NCBI GenBank assembly: GCA_946183415.1
Contig: CAMHAM010000002.1
Location: forward strand, 1 to 64,000
Origin: an uncultured Prevotella sp.
Lineage (GTDB): Bacteria > Bacteroidota > Bacteroidia > Bacteroidales > Bacteroidaceae
Direction: 5' to 3'
DNA: 64,000 nucleotides
Shown here one piece after another: positions 7,857 to 16,259 of the stretch (its first letter is position 1; every line of letters starts with the position of its first letter). The notes beneath the pieces were generated by a model, which was given only the letters and a program-made list of their open reading frames with translations, searched no databases and had not been told where the DNA came from. The position numbers were made by a program, and so were the translations under genes.

Positions 7857-8375
7857 ATGCCAGTATTGATTAAAGTATCTCAGAATCAGATCAAGGACGC
7901 CAAGTCGTTTGGTAAGTTCTATGGCCACGTGGTCTCTACGAAGACCATGACCTACGCAGAGCTGTGTAAGCACATGGCAGAGCACAACTCCGTCTATGGC
8001 GAGGATGTCTGCCTCGGTGTTGCCAACAAGTTGCAGAGCTGTCTGCTCGAACAGCTGCTCGAAGGCAAGAAGGTGCAGTTCGGCGACCTCGGAACCTTCT
8101 ACCTCTCAGTGAAGGGTACCGGTGTCGACAAAGAGGAGGACTACAACATCGGCGTCTGCATCAACGGCCTCTTCCTCCGTTTCGCTCCGAACCGTCAGGA
8201 CGTGAACGACCTGTCGTCGAAGACCCTGAAGAAGAAGGCTACCCTCGTGAACGTGAAGGATCTTATCGAGCCGAAGGCGAAGAAGCCTGGCGATGGCGAG
8301 GATCAGGGTGGCACTGACGACCAAGGCGACGGCCCTGTCAACAATGATGGTGGCGATGCACCTGTCAATCCTTAA
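7857..8375 (+). CDS. HU-like DNA-binding protein with acidic tail
   Basis: A 172-residue member of the HU-related (viral histone-like) family common in Bacteroidales. Residues 1-125 carry the HU-type fold signature, including KVQFGDLGTFYLS, which corresponds to the beta-arm base. The last 35 residues are Gly/Asp-rich and disordered (GDGEDQGGTDDQGDG). Such proteins bind and bend DNA. The gene is preceded by its own promoter and decamer repeats and followed by a structured RNA candidate, a smalltalk gene and an amidase, the usual neighbours of this family. Confidence 0.85.
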   Translation: MPVLIKVSQNQIKDAKSFGKFYGHVVSTKTMTYAELCKHMAEHNSVYGEDVCLGVANKLQSCLLEQLLEGKKVQFGDLGTFYLSVKGTGVDKEEDYNIGVCINGLFLRFAPNRQDVNDLSSKTLKKKATLVNVKDLIEPKAKKPGDGEDQGGTDDQGDGPVNNDGGDAPVNP

Positions 8376-8388
8376 CCGATAAGGGGAG

Positions 8389-8487
8389 AGTAGGGTGACG
8401 TCCGGGGTGATGCCAAGGCCAAACAGATGACTACGACGTCATGACATTGCCAAATCACGGCCTTGAAGGCAGCCTGCGCACCCTACT
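8389..8487 (+). ncRNA. nested stem RNA candidate between HU-like and smalltalk genes
   Basis: Three nested pairings are visible: AGTAGGGTG (8389-8397) with CACCCTACT (8479-8487); CAAGGCC (8414-8420) with GGCCTTG (8459-8465); and ATGAC (8427-8431) with GTCAT (8438-8442). Together they would form a 99-nt folded domain. No frame is conserved across it and no -7 box was seen directly upstream, so it is probably part of the HU-like to amidase transcript. Confidence 0.5.
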
Positions 8488-8542
8488 TATTCTTGAAATT
8501 GTTTACAGTTTAAAGATACGTTAGTTTTAAAGTTTAGAGTTT

Positions 8543-8656
8543 ATGGTAAGAATCAATTGGACAAAAGCCTGGAAGATACTGAAGTTTTTGGGAACCGTTA
8601 TCACTACTATTGCAGGCACGCTCGCCGTACAGAGCTGCGGAGTAACCATGTTATAG
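8543..8656 (+). CDS. smalltalk-type small lipopeptide
   Basis: A 37-residue frame with a basic N-terminus (MVRINWTKAWKIL), one hydrophobic stretch, and a lipobox-like LAVQSC ending close to the stop. This fits the 'smalltalk protein' family, tiny proteins encoded next to N-acetylmuramoyl-L-alanine amidases in Bacteroidota. It lies 15 bp before the amidase start. Its role is unknown; as a membrane-anchored peptide it could work in amidase export or lysis control. Confidence 0.7.
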   Translation: MVRINWTKAWKILKFLGTVITTIAGTLAVQSCGVTML

Positions 8657-8671
8657 TAGAAACGATAAGGT

Positions 8672-9115
8672 ATGAGTAGGATTATCACACTGATTGTCAT
8701 ACATTGTTCTGCAAGCCGTTGCAACCAGCGTTACACGGTCGAGATGCTCAGGAAGGATCACAACGCGCGCTTCCATCATCAGGGTGTAGGCTATCACTAC
8801 TACATCGAGCGTGACGGACAGCTCTATCAGACGCGCAGTGAAGCCGAGGTCGGCATTCATGCCCGTGGCTACAATGCCAACTCCATCGGCATCTGTTACG
8901 AGGGTGGGCTCGACGAGAACGGGAAAACAGCCGACACCCGTACCCCGGCACAGAAGGCGGCTCTCATCGCCCTGCTGCGATCGCTGAAGGTGGACTATCC
9001 CGATGCCGAGATCAAAGGGCACCGCGAACTCAAAGGCGTACACAAAGACTGCCCCTGCTTCTCCTGCCAGGAGTACAGAGATTACTTCGCCCGTCTCTCT
9101 CACCTGGCCAACTAG
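8672..9115 (+). CDS. N-acetylmuramoyl-L-alanine amidase (Amidase_2, T7 lysozyme type)
   Basis: A 147-residue Zn-dependent amidase that cuts the bond between muramic acid and the stem peptide of peptidoglycan. Candidate zinc ligands are His11 (IVIHCSAS), His117 (GHREL) and Cys127 (DCPCF). The central HARGYNANSIGICYEGG is typical of the phage-lysozyme-like subgroup. It has no signal peptide, so release would need lysis or another route. It is the last gene of the accessory module and is followed by a strong terminator. Confidence 0.9.
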   Translation: MSRIITLIVIHCSASRCNQRYTVEMLRKDHNARFHHQGVGYHYYIERDGQLYQTRSEAEVGIHARGYNANSIGICYEGGLDENGKTADTRTPAQKAALIALLRSLKVDYPDAEIKGHRELKGVHKDCPCFSCQEYRDYFARLSHLAN

Positions 9116-9122
9116 CTCCATC

Positions 9123-9163
9123 AAGCGACTGGAAATGACATCGGTTCATTTCCAGTCGCTTTT
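9123..9163 (+). terminator. strong intrinsic terminator after the amidase
   Basis: A perfect 16-bp stem (9123-9138 with 9146-9161) around a 7-nt loop, ending in TTTT. It closes the module and may also serve the minus-strand remnant that follows. Confidence 0.85.
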
Positions 9164-9177
9164 CTATATCAAAAAAA

Positions 9178-9546
9178 TCAGATTCTGAGTGTAAAGATGA
9201 AGCTCGAGCCGTTGCGGTAATGTGGGTCGAGAATCAGGTCGCCGCCGAGCAACTTTGCCGTGCGCTTGCTGAGTGGCAGTCCCAGTCCCACGCCCTCGGT
9301 AAAGTCGTCGATCTTCGAGAATTGTGCGAAGATCTGCTGTCGGTCTGCTTCTGCTATGCCGATCCCCGTGTCGCTGACGGTCATCTTCACGGTGTGTGCA
9401 TCTGGTTGGCTACAAGCCAGCGTTATCGACCCATGCTGTGTGAACTTGTTGGCATTGTCGAGCAACTCGGTGAGAATGCGTCTTACCTTCTCCTGGTCAG
9501 AGTTGATGGTAAAGGTGTCGGGCAGGGCGCTCCTTTTCGTCATCAC
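9178..9546 (-). pseudogene. histidine-kinase remnant: ATPase domain only
   Basis: 122 residues form an almost complete HATPase_c domain: N box ELLDNANKFT, G1 VSDTGIGI, F box IFAQF, G2 GVGLGLPLS. The sensor, PAS and dimerisation/phosphoacceptor parts are absent. The only start is GTG/ATG at 9546/9543, and an in-frame TAG at 9559-9561 is the stop of the upstream epimerase. It is best read as the 3' end of a kinase gene left after a deletion. A free HATPase-only protein is possible but less likely. Confidence 0.65.
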
Positions 9547-9558
9547 TGGCAGAGGCGG

Positions 9559-10584
9559 CTACCAGCATTCTGTAGTTGTTTTCGCTTGCTCCAATGCGTT
9601 GATCACCCTGTCGCACCAGGTGTCGAATTCAGGATCCTCCGTTTGCAGTTCCGGGTGAGCCAGAATGTATGCCACGCAGCGGCGCACACCCTCGTCGAAT
9701 CGGGTGGTGGCCTGAAATCCGGGTACTGCGCGTTTCAGCTTCGTGCAGTCGAAGACCACCGTCACGCTCTTGTCGCCGATGAGGCTACCTTCCAGATCGT
9801 AGGCCTTTGGAGAGGTTGCTACGAGGAAGTCTGAAGCCACGTGGTAGAGTTTGGGTGTCACGCCAAGCGCACGTCCCACGCACTCATAGATCTGGTTCCA
9901 CGTCAGCTGTTCATCGCTCATAATCTGGAAAGCCTCACCGATGGCCTTAGGGTTGCCCAGCAGCCCGATGTATCCGCGTGCGAAGTCCTCGTTCCATGTC
10001 AGCGTCCATAGTGAGCTGCCATCGCCGTTCACGATGACGGGCTTTCCCTCCATCATGCGCTTCAGCACCTGCCATGAGCCCTTCGGACCATGCACACTGA
10101 CGGGCACGCTGCGCTCACAGTAGGTATGGCTTGGACGAACGATGGTCACGGGGAACCCCCGCTCACGCCATGCCCTCATCAGCAGCTCCTCACAGGCAAT
10201 CTTGTCGCGCGAGTACTGCCAGTGGGGATTGGCCAGGGTCGTGCCCTCAGTGATGACGTGGTTGGCGGCAGGCTTGTTGTAGGCTGATGCCGAACTGATA
10301 TATACATACTGACGGGTGCGCCCTTCGAAGAGACGGATGTCACGCTCTACTTGTGAAGGCAGGAATCCTATAAACTCACCGACGGCATCAAACGTCGTGT
10401 CGCCTATCTGGCGCAGCACTTCCGCTTCGTCGTTGATGTCGCATATCACTTGCTTCACGTTTTCGGGTACTTCGTTCTTGCGACTGCCTCGGTTGATCAG
10501 CCACAGGTCATGACCTGTAGCTGCCAGTTGGCGTGTGATGGCACTGCTGATTGTGCCAGTTCCACCGATTAAGAGTATTCTCAT
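9559..10584 (-). CDS. NAD-dependent epimerase/dehydratase (extended SDR)
   Basis: A 341-residue protein starting MRILLIGGTGTIS, the Rossmann dinucleotide site at the extreme N-terminus, which fixes the start at 10584 rather than further upstream. ISSASAY and a later YSRDK give the Ser / YxxxK catalytic set of extended SDRs. HWQYSRDKIACE follows the typical spacing. Substrate is not evident; nucleotide-sugar or RNA-binding SDR relatives are both possible. It is followed by the kinase remnant. Confidence 0.8.
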   Translation of the reverse strand: MRILLIGGTGTISSAITRQLAATGHDLWLINRGSRKNEVPENVKQVICDINDEAEVLRQIGDTTFDAVGEFIGFLPSQVERDIRLFEGRTRQYVYISSASAYNKPAANHVITEGTTLANPHWQYSRDKIACEELLMRAWRERGFPVTIVRPSHTYCERSVPVSVHGPKGSWQVLKRMMEGKPVIVNGDGSSLWTLTWNEDFARGYIGLLGNPKAIGEAFQIMSDEQLTWNQIYECVGRALGVTPKLYHVASDFLVATSPKAYDLEGSLIGDKSVTVVFDCTKLKRAVPGFQATTRFDEGVRRCVAYILAHPELQTEDPEFDTWCDRVINALEQAKTTTECW

Positions 10585-10612
10585 ATATGCCAGTTTTATG
10601 TATTTGTTGGCG

Positions 10613-10620
10613 CAAATATA
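10613..10620 (-). promoter_or_regulatory. -7 box of the epimerase gene
   Basis: TATATTTG on the minus strand fits TAnnTTTG and lies 28 bp before the start codon. Confidence 0.55.
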
Positions 10621-10770
10621 CAACAAATTTTTAAAAGAATACCATAAATGGATAAAATAATGTCATATTTACACGGCACGTACTCCGCGCATTGTTGATG
10701 CTTATCAATTATTTGACCCTAATAATGAATTTTCTTGCATAAAAAATAGTTCTGTGTGCGAAAACAATTG

Positions 10771-10778
10771 TAATTTTG
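10771..10778 (+). promoter_or_regulatory. -7 box of the outer-membrane barrel gene
   Basis: TAATTTTG on the plus strand fits the consensus and gives a leader of about 75 nt. The 270-bp gap holds this and the divergent epimerase promoter and nothing else I can name. Confidence 0.6.
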
Positions 10779-10856
10779 CACCCGAAATGAATAAAAAGTG
10801 TATTTCAGCACTTTGAATAATATAACAATTAATATAACGTTTAAATAATTAGGAAA

Positions 10857-11468
10857 ATGAAGAAATTAATGATGATTGCCGCCATGATGGTGGCTGCGCT
10901 GGGTGTAAATGCTCAGGATGTCGAGGTCGGTCAGATTTACCTGAAGCCTATGGTTGGTGCCACGTTGTCTACCTTCACTGGTGATGTTACCGGTGCAAAG
11001 ATGAAGTTCGGTGTCGGTGGTGGTGCCGAGGTAGGATTCAAGCTCGCTGAGCCATTCGATCTGACAGCAGGTGTGCTGGTTATGATGGAGGGTTCTAAAG
11101 CCAAGGATAACGACACTAACAAGAATCAGAGCACTACGTTGACTTATCTGAACGTGCCCATCCTGGCTAATCTCTATCTCACTCGTGGTCTGGCTCTCAA
11201 GGCTGGTGTTCAGCCTGGATTCCTGCTTTCTTGTAAGGCTAAGGGTTCTGAATTCTACGATGGCGCTTGGCATGATTATGAGGACACCGACAAGACCTTC
11301 CTGAACAAGTTTGATCTCTCAATCCCCGTAGGTCTCTCTTATGAGTTCTCTAACTTCATCATCGATGCCCGTTACAACTTCGGTCTGCTGAAGGTCGGAA
11401 AGAGCCCCGCTCCCAGCATAAGAAACGGCGTGATTATGCTGACCCTCGGTTACAAGATTCCGTTCTAA
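10857..11468 (+). CDS. outer membrane beta-barrel protein
   Basis: A 203-residue protein with a clear signal peptide (MKKLMMIAAMMVAALGVNAQ) and alternating hydrophobic strands. It ends in Phe (LTLGYKIPF), as expected for an outer-membrane barrel recognised by BamA. It fits the small porin-like PorT/OMP_b-brl_2 class. Monocistronic, with its own promoter and a bidirectional terminator. No substrate can be inferred. Confidence 0.8.
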   Translation: MKKLMMIAAMMVAALGVNAQDVEVGQIYLKPMVGATLSTFTGDVTGAKMKFGVGGGAEVGFKLAEPFDLTAGVLVMMEGSKAKDNDTNKNQSTTLTYLNVPILANLYLTRGLALKAGVQPGFLLSCKAKGSEFYDGAWHDYEDTDKTFLNKFDLSIPVGLSYEFSNFIIDARYNFGLLKVGKSPAPSIRNGVIMLTLGYKIPF

Positions 11469-11496
11469 TCCGTCAGGATTATCCATTAACAAACAA

Positions 11497-11534
11497 AAGA
11501 AAGGCGTCGCCCCATTCGGAGCGGCGCCTTTCTT
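11497..11534. terminator. bidirectional terminator between convergent genes
   Basis: AAGAAAGGCGTCGC (11497-11510) pairs with GCGGCGCCTTTCTT (11521-11534) with one G-T pair; the arms supply T-rich ends on both strands. Confidence 0.8.
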
Positions 11535-11541
11535 ATCATGT

Positions 11542-14037
11542 TTACATCGTCACTTCGACGGTGTGCTTGCCTGCGGAGTAGGGGATGACGGTGCCATCTA
11601 TCGGCTTGCCGTCGAGGGTGATGGCCTTGACACCCTTCTGCTGGCCGTTGGGATGGATGGTAATGTCGTACTCGGCCTCACGGAACTTCCGATAGACGGT
11701 GTAGTCGCTGGCTGTCTCGGGCAGACAGGGATCGATGCGGATACCATCATAGTCGGGCTTGATGCCGAGAATGAACTCTGAAACGGTGTACCACATCCAG
11801 GCGGCTGTACCCGTGAGCCATGAGTTCTTACCCTCGCCTGGCTTGAAAGCATCCTTACCTGCTACCATCTGGCAGTTCACATATGGCTCAACCTTATGCA
11901 GCGTCTGATAATTCTCCTCCACGTACGATGGCAGAATCTTGGCATAGTGGCTCCAGGCATCGTTTCCGCGGCCTGCGATACACTCACCGATGATAACCCA
12001 GGGATTGTTGTGGCAGAAGATACCTGCATTCTCCTTGTAGCCCTCGGGATAAGAACTGATTTCTCCGTATTCGTAGATGTACTTAGAGAAGGCGGGATTG
12101 TTGAGCACCATACCGTGTTCGCACTCGAGATACTTCTTGCAAGAGTCGAGCGACTTGGCTACCATTCCTTCCTCAGCGCCAATCTCGGCCATCGTGCACC
12201 AGCCCTGCGACTCGATGAAGATCTTGGCTTCCTCGCACTCGTTGGAACCGATCTTGCGACCATAGAAGTCGTAAGCGCGGAGATACCATTCACCGTCCCA
12301 ACCATGCTTCTTCACAGCCTCGATCATGGCATCGACGGCCTGCTGCATGCGCTCGGCCTCGGCAGAAAAATTGAAGGATTTAAGAGTTGAAGAATTGAAT
12401 TCTTCCATTTTTCCATTTTTCAATTCTTCAATTTTTTTGCAAAGCTTGACGTAGTCCTTACCTGTGACGACGAAGAGACCTGCAATCATCAGACTCTCAG
12501 CCTTGGTGCCCTCAGAGACGTTCTCTGTGGTCTGGAACGACTCGTTAGGATCCCAAGAGAAACAGTTGAGATTGAGGCAGTCGTTCCAGTCGGCACGTCC
12601 GATGAGTGGCAGCATGTGCGGACCAAGGTTCTTGATGACGTGGTCCATCGAGATTTTCAAGTGCTCGAAAAGAGTTACCTCTGAGCCTGGCTGATTGTCG
12701 AAGGGCACCATCTCGTCGAGAATAGAGAAGTCGCCCGTTTCCTTGATATAGGCTACTGTACCGAAGATGAGCCAGCAGGGGTCGTCGTTGAAGCCACCGC
12801 CGATATCGTTGTTGCCTCGTTTGGTGAGTGGCTGATACTGATGATAACAGCCGCCATCGGGGAACTGGGTAGAAGCGATGTCGATGATGCGCTGGCGGGC
12901 ACGTGGGGGTATCTGATGGACGAAGCCCACGAGGTCCTGATTTGAATCGCGGAAGCCCATGCCACGGCCTACACCACTCTCGAAGAACGATGCAGAGCGC
13001 GAGAAGTTGAAGGTGACCATACACTGATACTGATTCCAGATGTTCACCATGCGGTCGAGCTTGTCGTTGCCCGTTTGTACCTTATATATATTAAGGAGTG
13101 CATCCCAGTACTCGCAGAGCTCAGCAAAGGCTTTGTCTACTTTCTCTGTGGTGTTCAGGCTTTCGATGAGGGCATGCGCCTTCTCCTTGTTGATCACTTG
13201 TGGAGCAGAAAACTTCTTGTCCTGCTCGTTTTCGATATAGCCGAGGAGGAACACAAAATCCTTGGACTCGCCTGGCTTCAGAGAGACCTCGATATAGTGC
13301 GAGGCGATAGGGCTCCAGCCGTGGGCATGTGAGTTGCGAGGCTTACCCTCCATCACAGCCTGTGGATCGGCAAACTCGTTGTAGAGCCCCACGAAGGTCT
13401 CACGATCAGTGTCGAAGCCCTGAATCTCAGTGTTCACGTGATAGAAAGCATAGTGGTTGCGACGCTCGCGATATTCAGTCTTGTGGTAGATGGTGCTACC
13501 CTCGATCTCTACCTCTCCCGTAGAGAAGTTACGCTGGAAATTCTCCATATCGGTAGCGGCATTCCAGAGACACCACTCTTCGAAAGAGAAGAGCTTCAGC
13601 GACTTGGTCTCAGACGACTCGTTCTTCAAGGTGAGCTTCTGCACCTCGCACCATTTCTTGAGTGGCACGAAGAAGAGCACGCTGGCCTCGACGCCATTCT
13701 TGCGGCCTGTGATACGGGTGTAGCTCATGCCGTGGCGGCACTCGTAGAAATCGAGTGGCGTCTTGCAGGGCTTCCATCCTGGGTTCCATACTGTGTCGCC
13801 GTCCTTGATATAGAAGTACCGGCCTCCATTGTCCATCGGTACATTGTTGTAGCGATAGCGCGTGATGCGACGGAACTTGGCATCCTTATAGAAGCTGTAG
13901 CCGCCAGCTGTATTAGAGATGAGTGAGAAGAAATCCTCGTTGCCCAGATAGTTAATCCAAGGCCAAGGGGTCTGCGGGTCGGTAATGACGTACTCGCGGT
14001 GTTGGTCATCGAAATGACCGTAACGTTTTTGTTCCAT
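11542..14037 (-). CDS. cellobiose phosphorylase (GH94)
   Basis: An 831-residue GH94 enzyme that splits cellobiose with phosphate to glucose-1-phosphate and glucose in the cytoplasm. The N-terminal beta-sandwich begins with the typical [26 protein letters not shown] opening; RDSNQD and [10 protein letters not shown] are the active-site signatures, with Asp483 as the proton donor. Length is about 20 residues above the usual 810, explained by a Ser/Asn-rich insert at residues 533-557 encoded by a low-complexity repeat (12365-12440). It lies 37 bp downstream of the acetate-CoA ligase gene on the same strand, suggesting co-transcription of cellobiose use and acetate formation. Confidence 0.9.
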   Translation of the reverse strand: MEQKRYGHFDDQHREYVITDPQTPWPWINYLGNEDFFSLISNTAGGYSFYKDAKFRRITRYRYNNVPMDNGGRYFYIKDGDTVWNPGWKPCKTPLDFYECRHGMSYTRITGRKNGVEASVLFFVPLKKWCEVQKLTLKNESSETKSLKLFSFEEWCLWNAATDMENFQRNFSTGEVEIEGSTIYHKTEYRERRNHYAFYHVNTEIQGFDTDRETFVGLYNEFADPQAVMEGKPRNSHAHGWSPIASHYIEVSLKPGESKDFVFLLGYIENEQDKKFSAPQVINKEKAHALIESLNTTEKVDKAFAELCEYWDALLNIYKVQTGNDKLDRMVNIWNQYQCMVTFNFSRSASFFESGVGRGMGFRDSNQDLVGFVHQIPPRARQRIIDIASTQFPDGGCYHQYQPLTKRGNNDIGGGFNDDPCWLIFGTVAYIKETGDFSILDEMVPFDNQPGSEVTLFEHLKISMDHVIKNLGPHMLPLIGRADWNDCLNLNCFSWDPNESFQTTENVSEGTKAESLMIAGLFVVTGKDYVKLCKKIEELKNGKMEEFNSSTLKSFNFSAEAERMQQAVDAMIEAVKKHGWDGEWYLRAYDFYGRKIGSNECEEAKIFIESQGWCTMAEIGAEEGMVAKSLDSCKKYLECEHGMVLNNPAFSKYIYEYGEISSYPEGYKENAGIFCHNNPWVIIGECIAGRGNDAWSHYAKILPSYVEENYQTLHKVEPYVNCQMVAGKDAFKPGEGKNSWLTGTAAWMWYTVSEFILGIKPDYDGIRIDPCLPETASDYTVYRKFREAEYDITIHPNGQQKGVKAITLDGKPIDGTVIPYSAGKHTVEVTM

Positions 14038-14074
14038 ATTCTAATTGGTTAATATTGTTTGTAAATATTTAATG

Positions 14075-16165
14075 TTAAATCTCTCTTTCAATGAGGATAC
14101 GAGCGTCGACAGCCACCACCTCGTTGTCGTCGGCCAGCAGTGGATTGATGTCCATCTCCTTGATTTCTGTCGCAAATCGCAGCAGGGTGGAGAGGCGCAC
14201 GATGATCTCGGCATATTTCTGTTCGTTGATGCCCTTCTGTCCACGTGTACCTTTTAATATCTTATAGCCTCTGAGCGAATGGATCATCGAATAAGCCTCG
14301 TCATAGGAGAGGGGAGCGAGACCAGACGACACATCCTTGAGTACCTCGACGAAGATGCCGCCGAGTCCACAGAGGATGACGTGACCGAAACGATTCTCGT
14401 ACTTGGCACCGATGAAGAGTTCGGTGCCCTTGAGCATCTTCTGGACCATGATGCCTGTAGCATCGGGAATCTGCATCATGCGGTCGAACTCGAGAGCGAG
14501 GTGCTCTGGGGTTCGGATGTTCAAGGCCACACCGCCCACATCGCTTTTATGTACAGGCCCCACGACCTTGGCCACTACAGGGAAGCCAACCCTCTGGGCA
14601 AAAGCCGTGAGTTCGTCTTTCGAGGTGGAAACCATCTCGGGCACGAGGGGAATACCAGCGCAAGAGAGTATCTCGCGAACTATATCAGGGGCGAGATAGC
14701 CGCTCTTGATGCCTTCAAATTTCAGGCGATTGACTTCGCGGTAGATGATCTTATTGAGTTCGGGGATGTCGATGCCGTAGAGCTGTACCTCAGGTGCTGC
14801 TGGCTTCGGGGTTCGCATCACCTGACTCAAGGCTGTGGCCAGTGTCACTTCGTCGCTGAAGTTCACATGTCCCTTTTTAAGAAAATCTTCGACCTCAGGA
14901 CCTGCTGTGTGCAGACTTGGCAACACGGGGAAGATAGGTTTCTTACACTCGTGTATCTTCTTATCCAACACATCGTAGGCTTCATAGAGCTGGGTGAGTC
15001 CTGGAGTGCCGTAAATGACGGCGATAGCGTCGATCTGGTCGAACTTGTGCTCGCAGTAGTCAATGACGATTCCCAGTTGCTCGGGTGTACCCGTAGCGAG
15101 GAAGTCGATGGGGTTGGCCACAGCGGAACCTGGGAAAAGCTTCGACTTCAGTTCGTCAGCGTCAGGCCCCTCAATCTTGGGCACGTTAAGCCCACCTCTG
15201 GAAAGCGCATCTGTCAGCATGACGCCAGGGCCTCCGGCATGGGTGACAATGGCGAAATTCTTGCCTTTCAGAGGGGGAAGGGTAAAGATACAGCCTACAG
15301 TCGTCAGTTCCTCGCGAGAGAAACAGCGCACGATACCGGTCTTACGGAAAAGAGCCTCGACGGCAGAGTCGCTCGATGCTATGGCACCTGTATGGCTGGA
15401 GGCTGCCCGGCTTCCACTCTCAGAAGAACCGGATTTGATGGCGGCAATGCGGCATCCTTTGCGGATGAGCGAACTGGCATGAAAGAGCAGCTTGTCGGGG
15501 TTGGAGATATTCTCGATGTAGAGCAACTTCACCTTCGAGTCGGTCTCAGCATCGAAATGCTCATCCATATACTGCAGCACGTCCTCGATGCCAATCTGCT
15601 TGCCATTGCCGATGCTCCAGACACTGTTGAACTGAAGCCCCTTGCTGACGGCACTCTCGAGGATGAATACCGCTGTGGCACCAGAGCCACTGATGAAATC
15701 GACACCCTGTGGGCTCAGATGGGGGATGGGCAGCGTGAAGACGCTGTGATGATGACGATTGAGCAGTCCGATGCAGTTAGGTCCAATCAGGGCAGCGCCA
15801 TATTGCTTGCAAGTGTCGAGGATGCGCTGCTCAAGCAAGGCTCCCTCCTTCGTCTCCTCGCTGAATCCGGCAGAGATGATGACAAAGGCACGCACCCCTT
15901 TCTCGGCACAGAGGTAATCGACATAGTCGGGGCAGAATCTGGAAGCCACCACAAGTACGGCCAAGTCAGTCAGGGGGATATCCTTAACGTCGTGGAAAGC
16001 CTTGATGCCTTGTACCTCGTCCTCCTTGGGATTCACGATGTGCAAGGGACCGCTGAAGCCTCCACTGAGAATGTTGCGCACGATAGAACCGCCTGGCTTG
16101 TGTACATTGTTTGAGCCACCAATAACGACAATACTCTTAGGTTCTAATAGTTGTTTGTTAATCAT
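14075..16165 (-). CDS. acetate--CoA ligase (ADP-forming), fused alpha-beta
   Basis: A 696-residue fusion: N-terminal CoA-binding domain (SIVVIGGSNN), succinyl-CoA-ligase-like middle with the phospho-His candidate in SSHTGAIA, and a C-terminal ATP-grasp domain (FPVVAKVVGPVHKSDVGGV). The enzyme converts acetyl-CoA, ADP and phosphate to acetate, CoA and ATP, giving substrate-level ATP in fermentation. The start MINKQLLEPKS at 16165 is chosen because the domain begins there and because a -7 box lies only five bases upstream; the open frame reaches further but into the promoter. Confidence 0.9.
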   Translation of the reverse strand: MINKQLLEPKSIVVIGGSNNVHKPGGSIVRNILSGGFSGPLHIVNPKEDEVQGIKAFHDVKDIPLTDLAVLVVASRFCPDYVDYLCAEKGVRAFVIISAGFSEETKEGALLEQRILDTCKQYGAALIGPNCIGLLNRHHHSVFTLPIPHLSPQGVDFISGSGATAVFILESAVSKGLQFNSVWSIGNGKQIGIEDVLQYMDEHFDAETDSKVKLLYIENISNPDKLLFHASSLIRKGCRIAAIKSGSSESGSRAASSHTGAIASSDSAVEALFRKTGIVRCFSREELTTVGCIFTLPPLKGKNFAIVTHAGGPGVMLTDALSRGGLNVPKIEGPDADELKSKLFPGSAVANPIDFLATGTPEQLGIVIDYCEHKFDQIDAIAVIYGTPGLTQLYEAYDVLDKKIHECKKPIFPVLPSLHTAGPEVEDFLKKGHVNFSDEVTLATALSQVMRTPKPAAPEVQLYGIDIPELNKIIYREVNRLKFEGIKSGYLAPDIVREILSCAGIPLVPEMVSTSKDELTAFAQRVGFPVVAKVVGPVHKSDVGGVALNIRTPEHLALEFDRMMQIPDATGIMVQKMLKGTELFIGAKYENRFGHVILCGLGGIFVEVLKDVSSGLAPLSYDEAYSMIHSLRGYKILKGTRGQKGINEQKYAEIIVRLSTLLRFATEIKEMDINPLLADDNEVVAVDARILIEREI

Positions 16166-16170
16166 GGATG

Positions 16171-16178
16171 CAAAGATA
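16171..16178 (-). promoter_or_regulatory. -7 box very close to the acetate-CoA ligase start
   Basis: TATCTTTG on the minus strand ends five bases before ATG 16165. With initiation 5-7 bases after the box, the mRNA would be leaderless. Confidence 0.6.
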
Positions 16179-16222
16179 ATATAATAAATTATAAATTCCA
16201 AAGTTTTTTCAGAAAAATTCTC

Positions 16223-16230
16223 TACCTTTG
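16223..16230 (+). promoter_or_regulatory. -7 box of the alpha-2-macroglobulin gene
   Basis: TACCTTTG, exact consensus, 29 bp before ATG 16260. It faces the divergent promoter at 16171 with 44 bp between them. Confidence 0.7.
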
Positions 16231-16259
16231 CATAGTTAAACCATTTAAGTGGGTAAAAA

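Noticed and set aside
14279..16114. 611-codon plus-strand frame opposite the acetate-CoA ligase gene
   Set aside because: It mirrors the real gene; the minus strand has all ligase motifs and the promoter.
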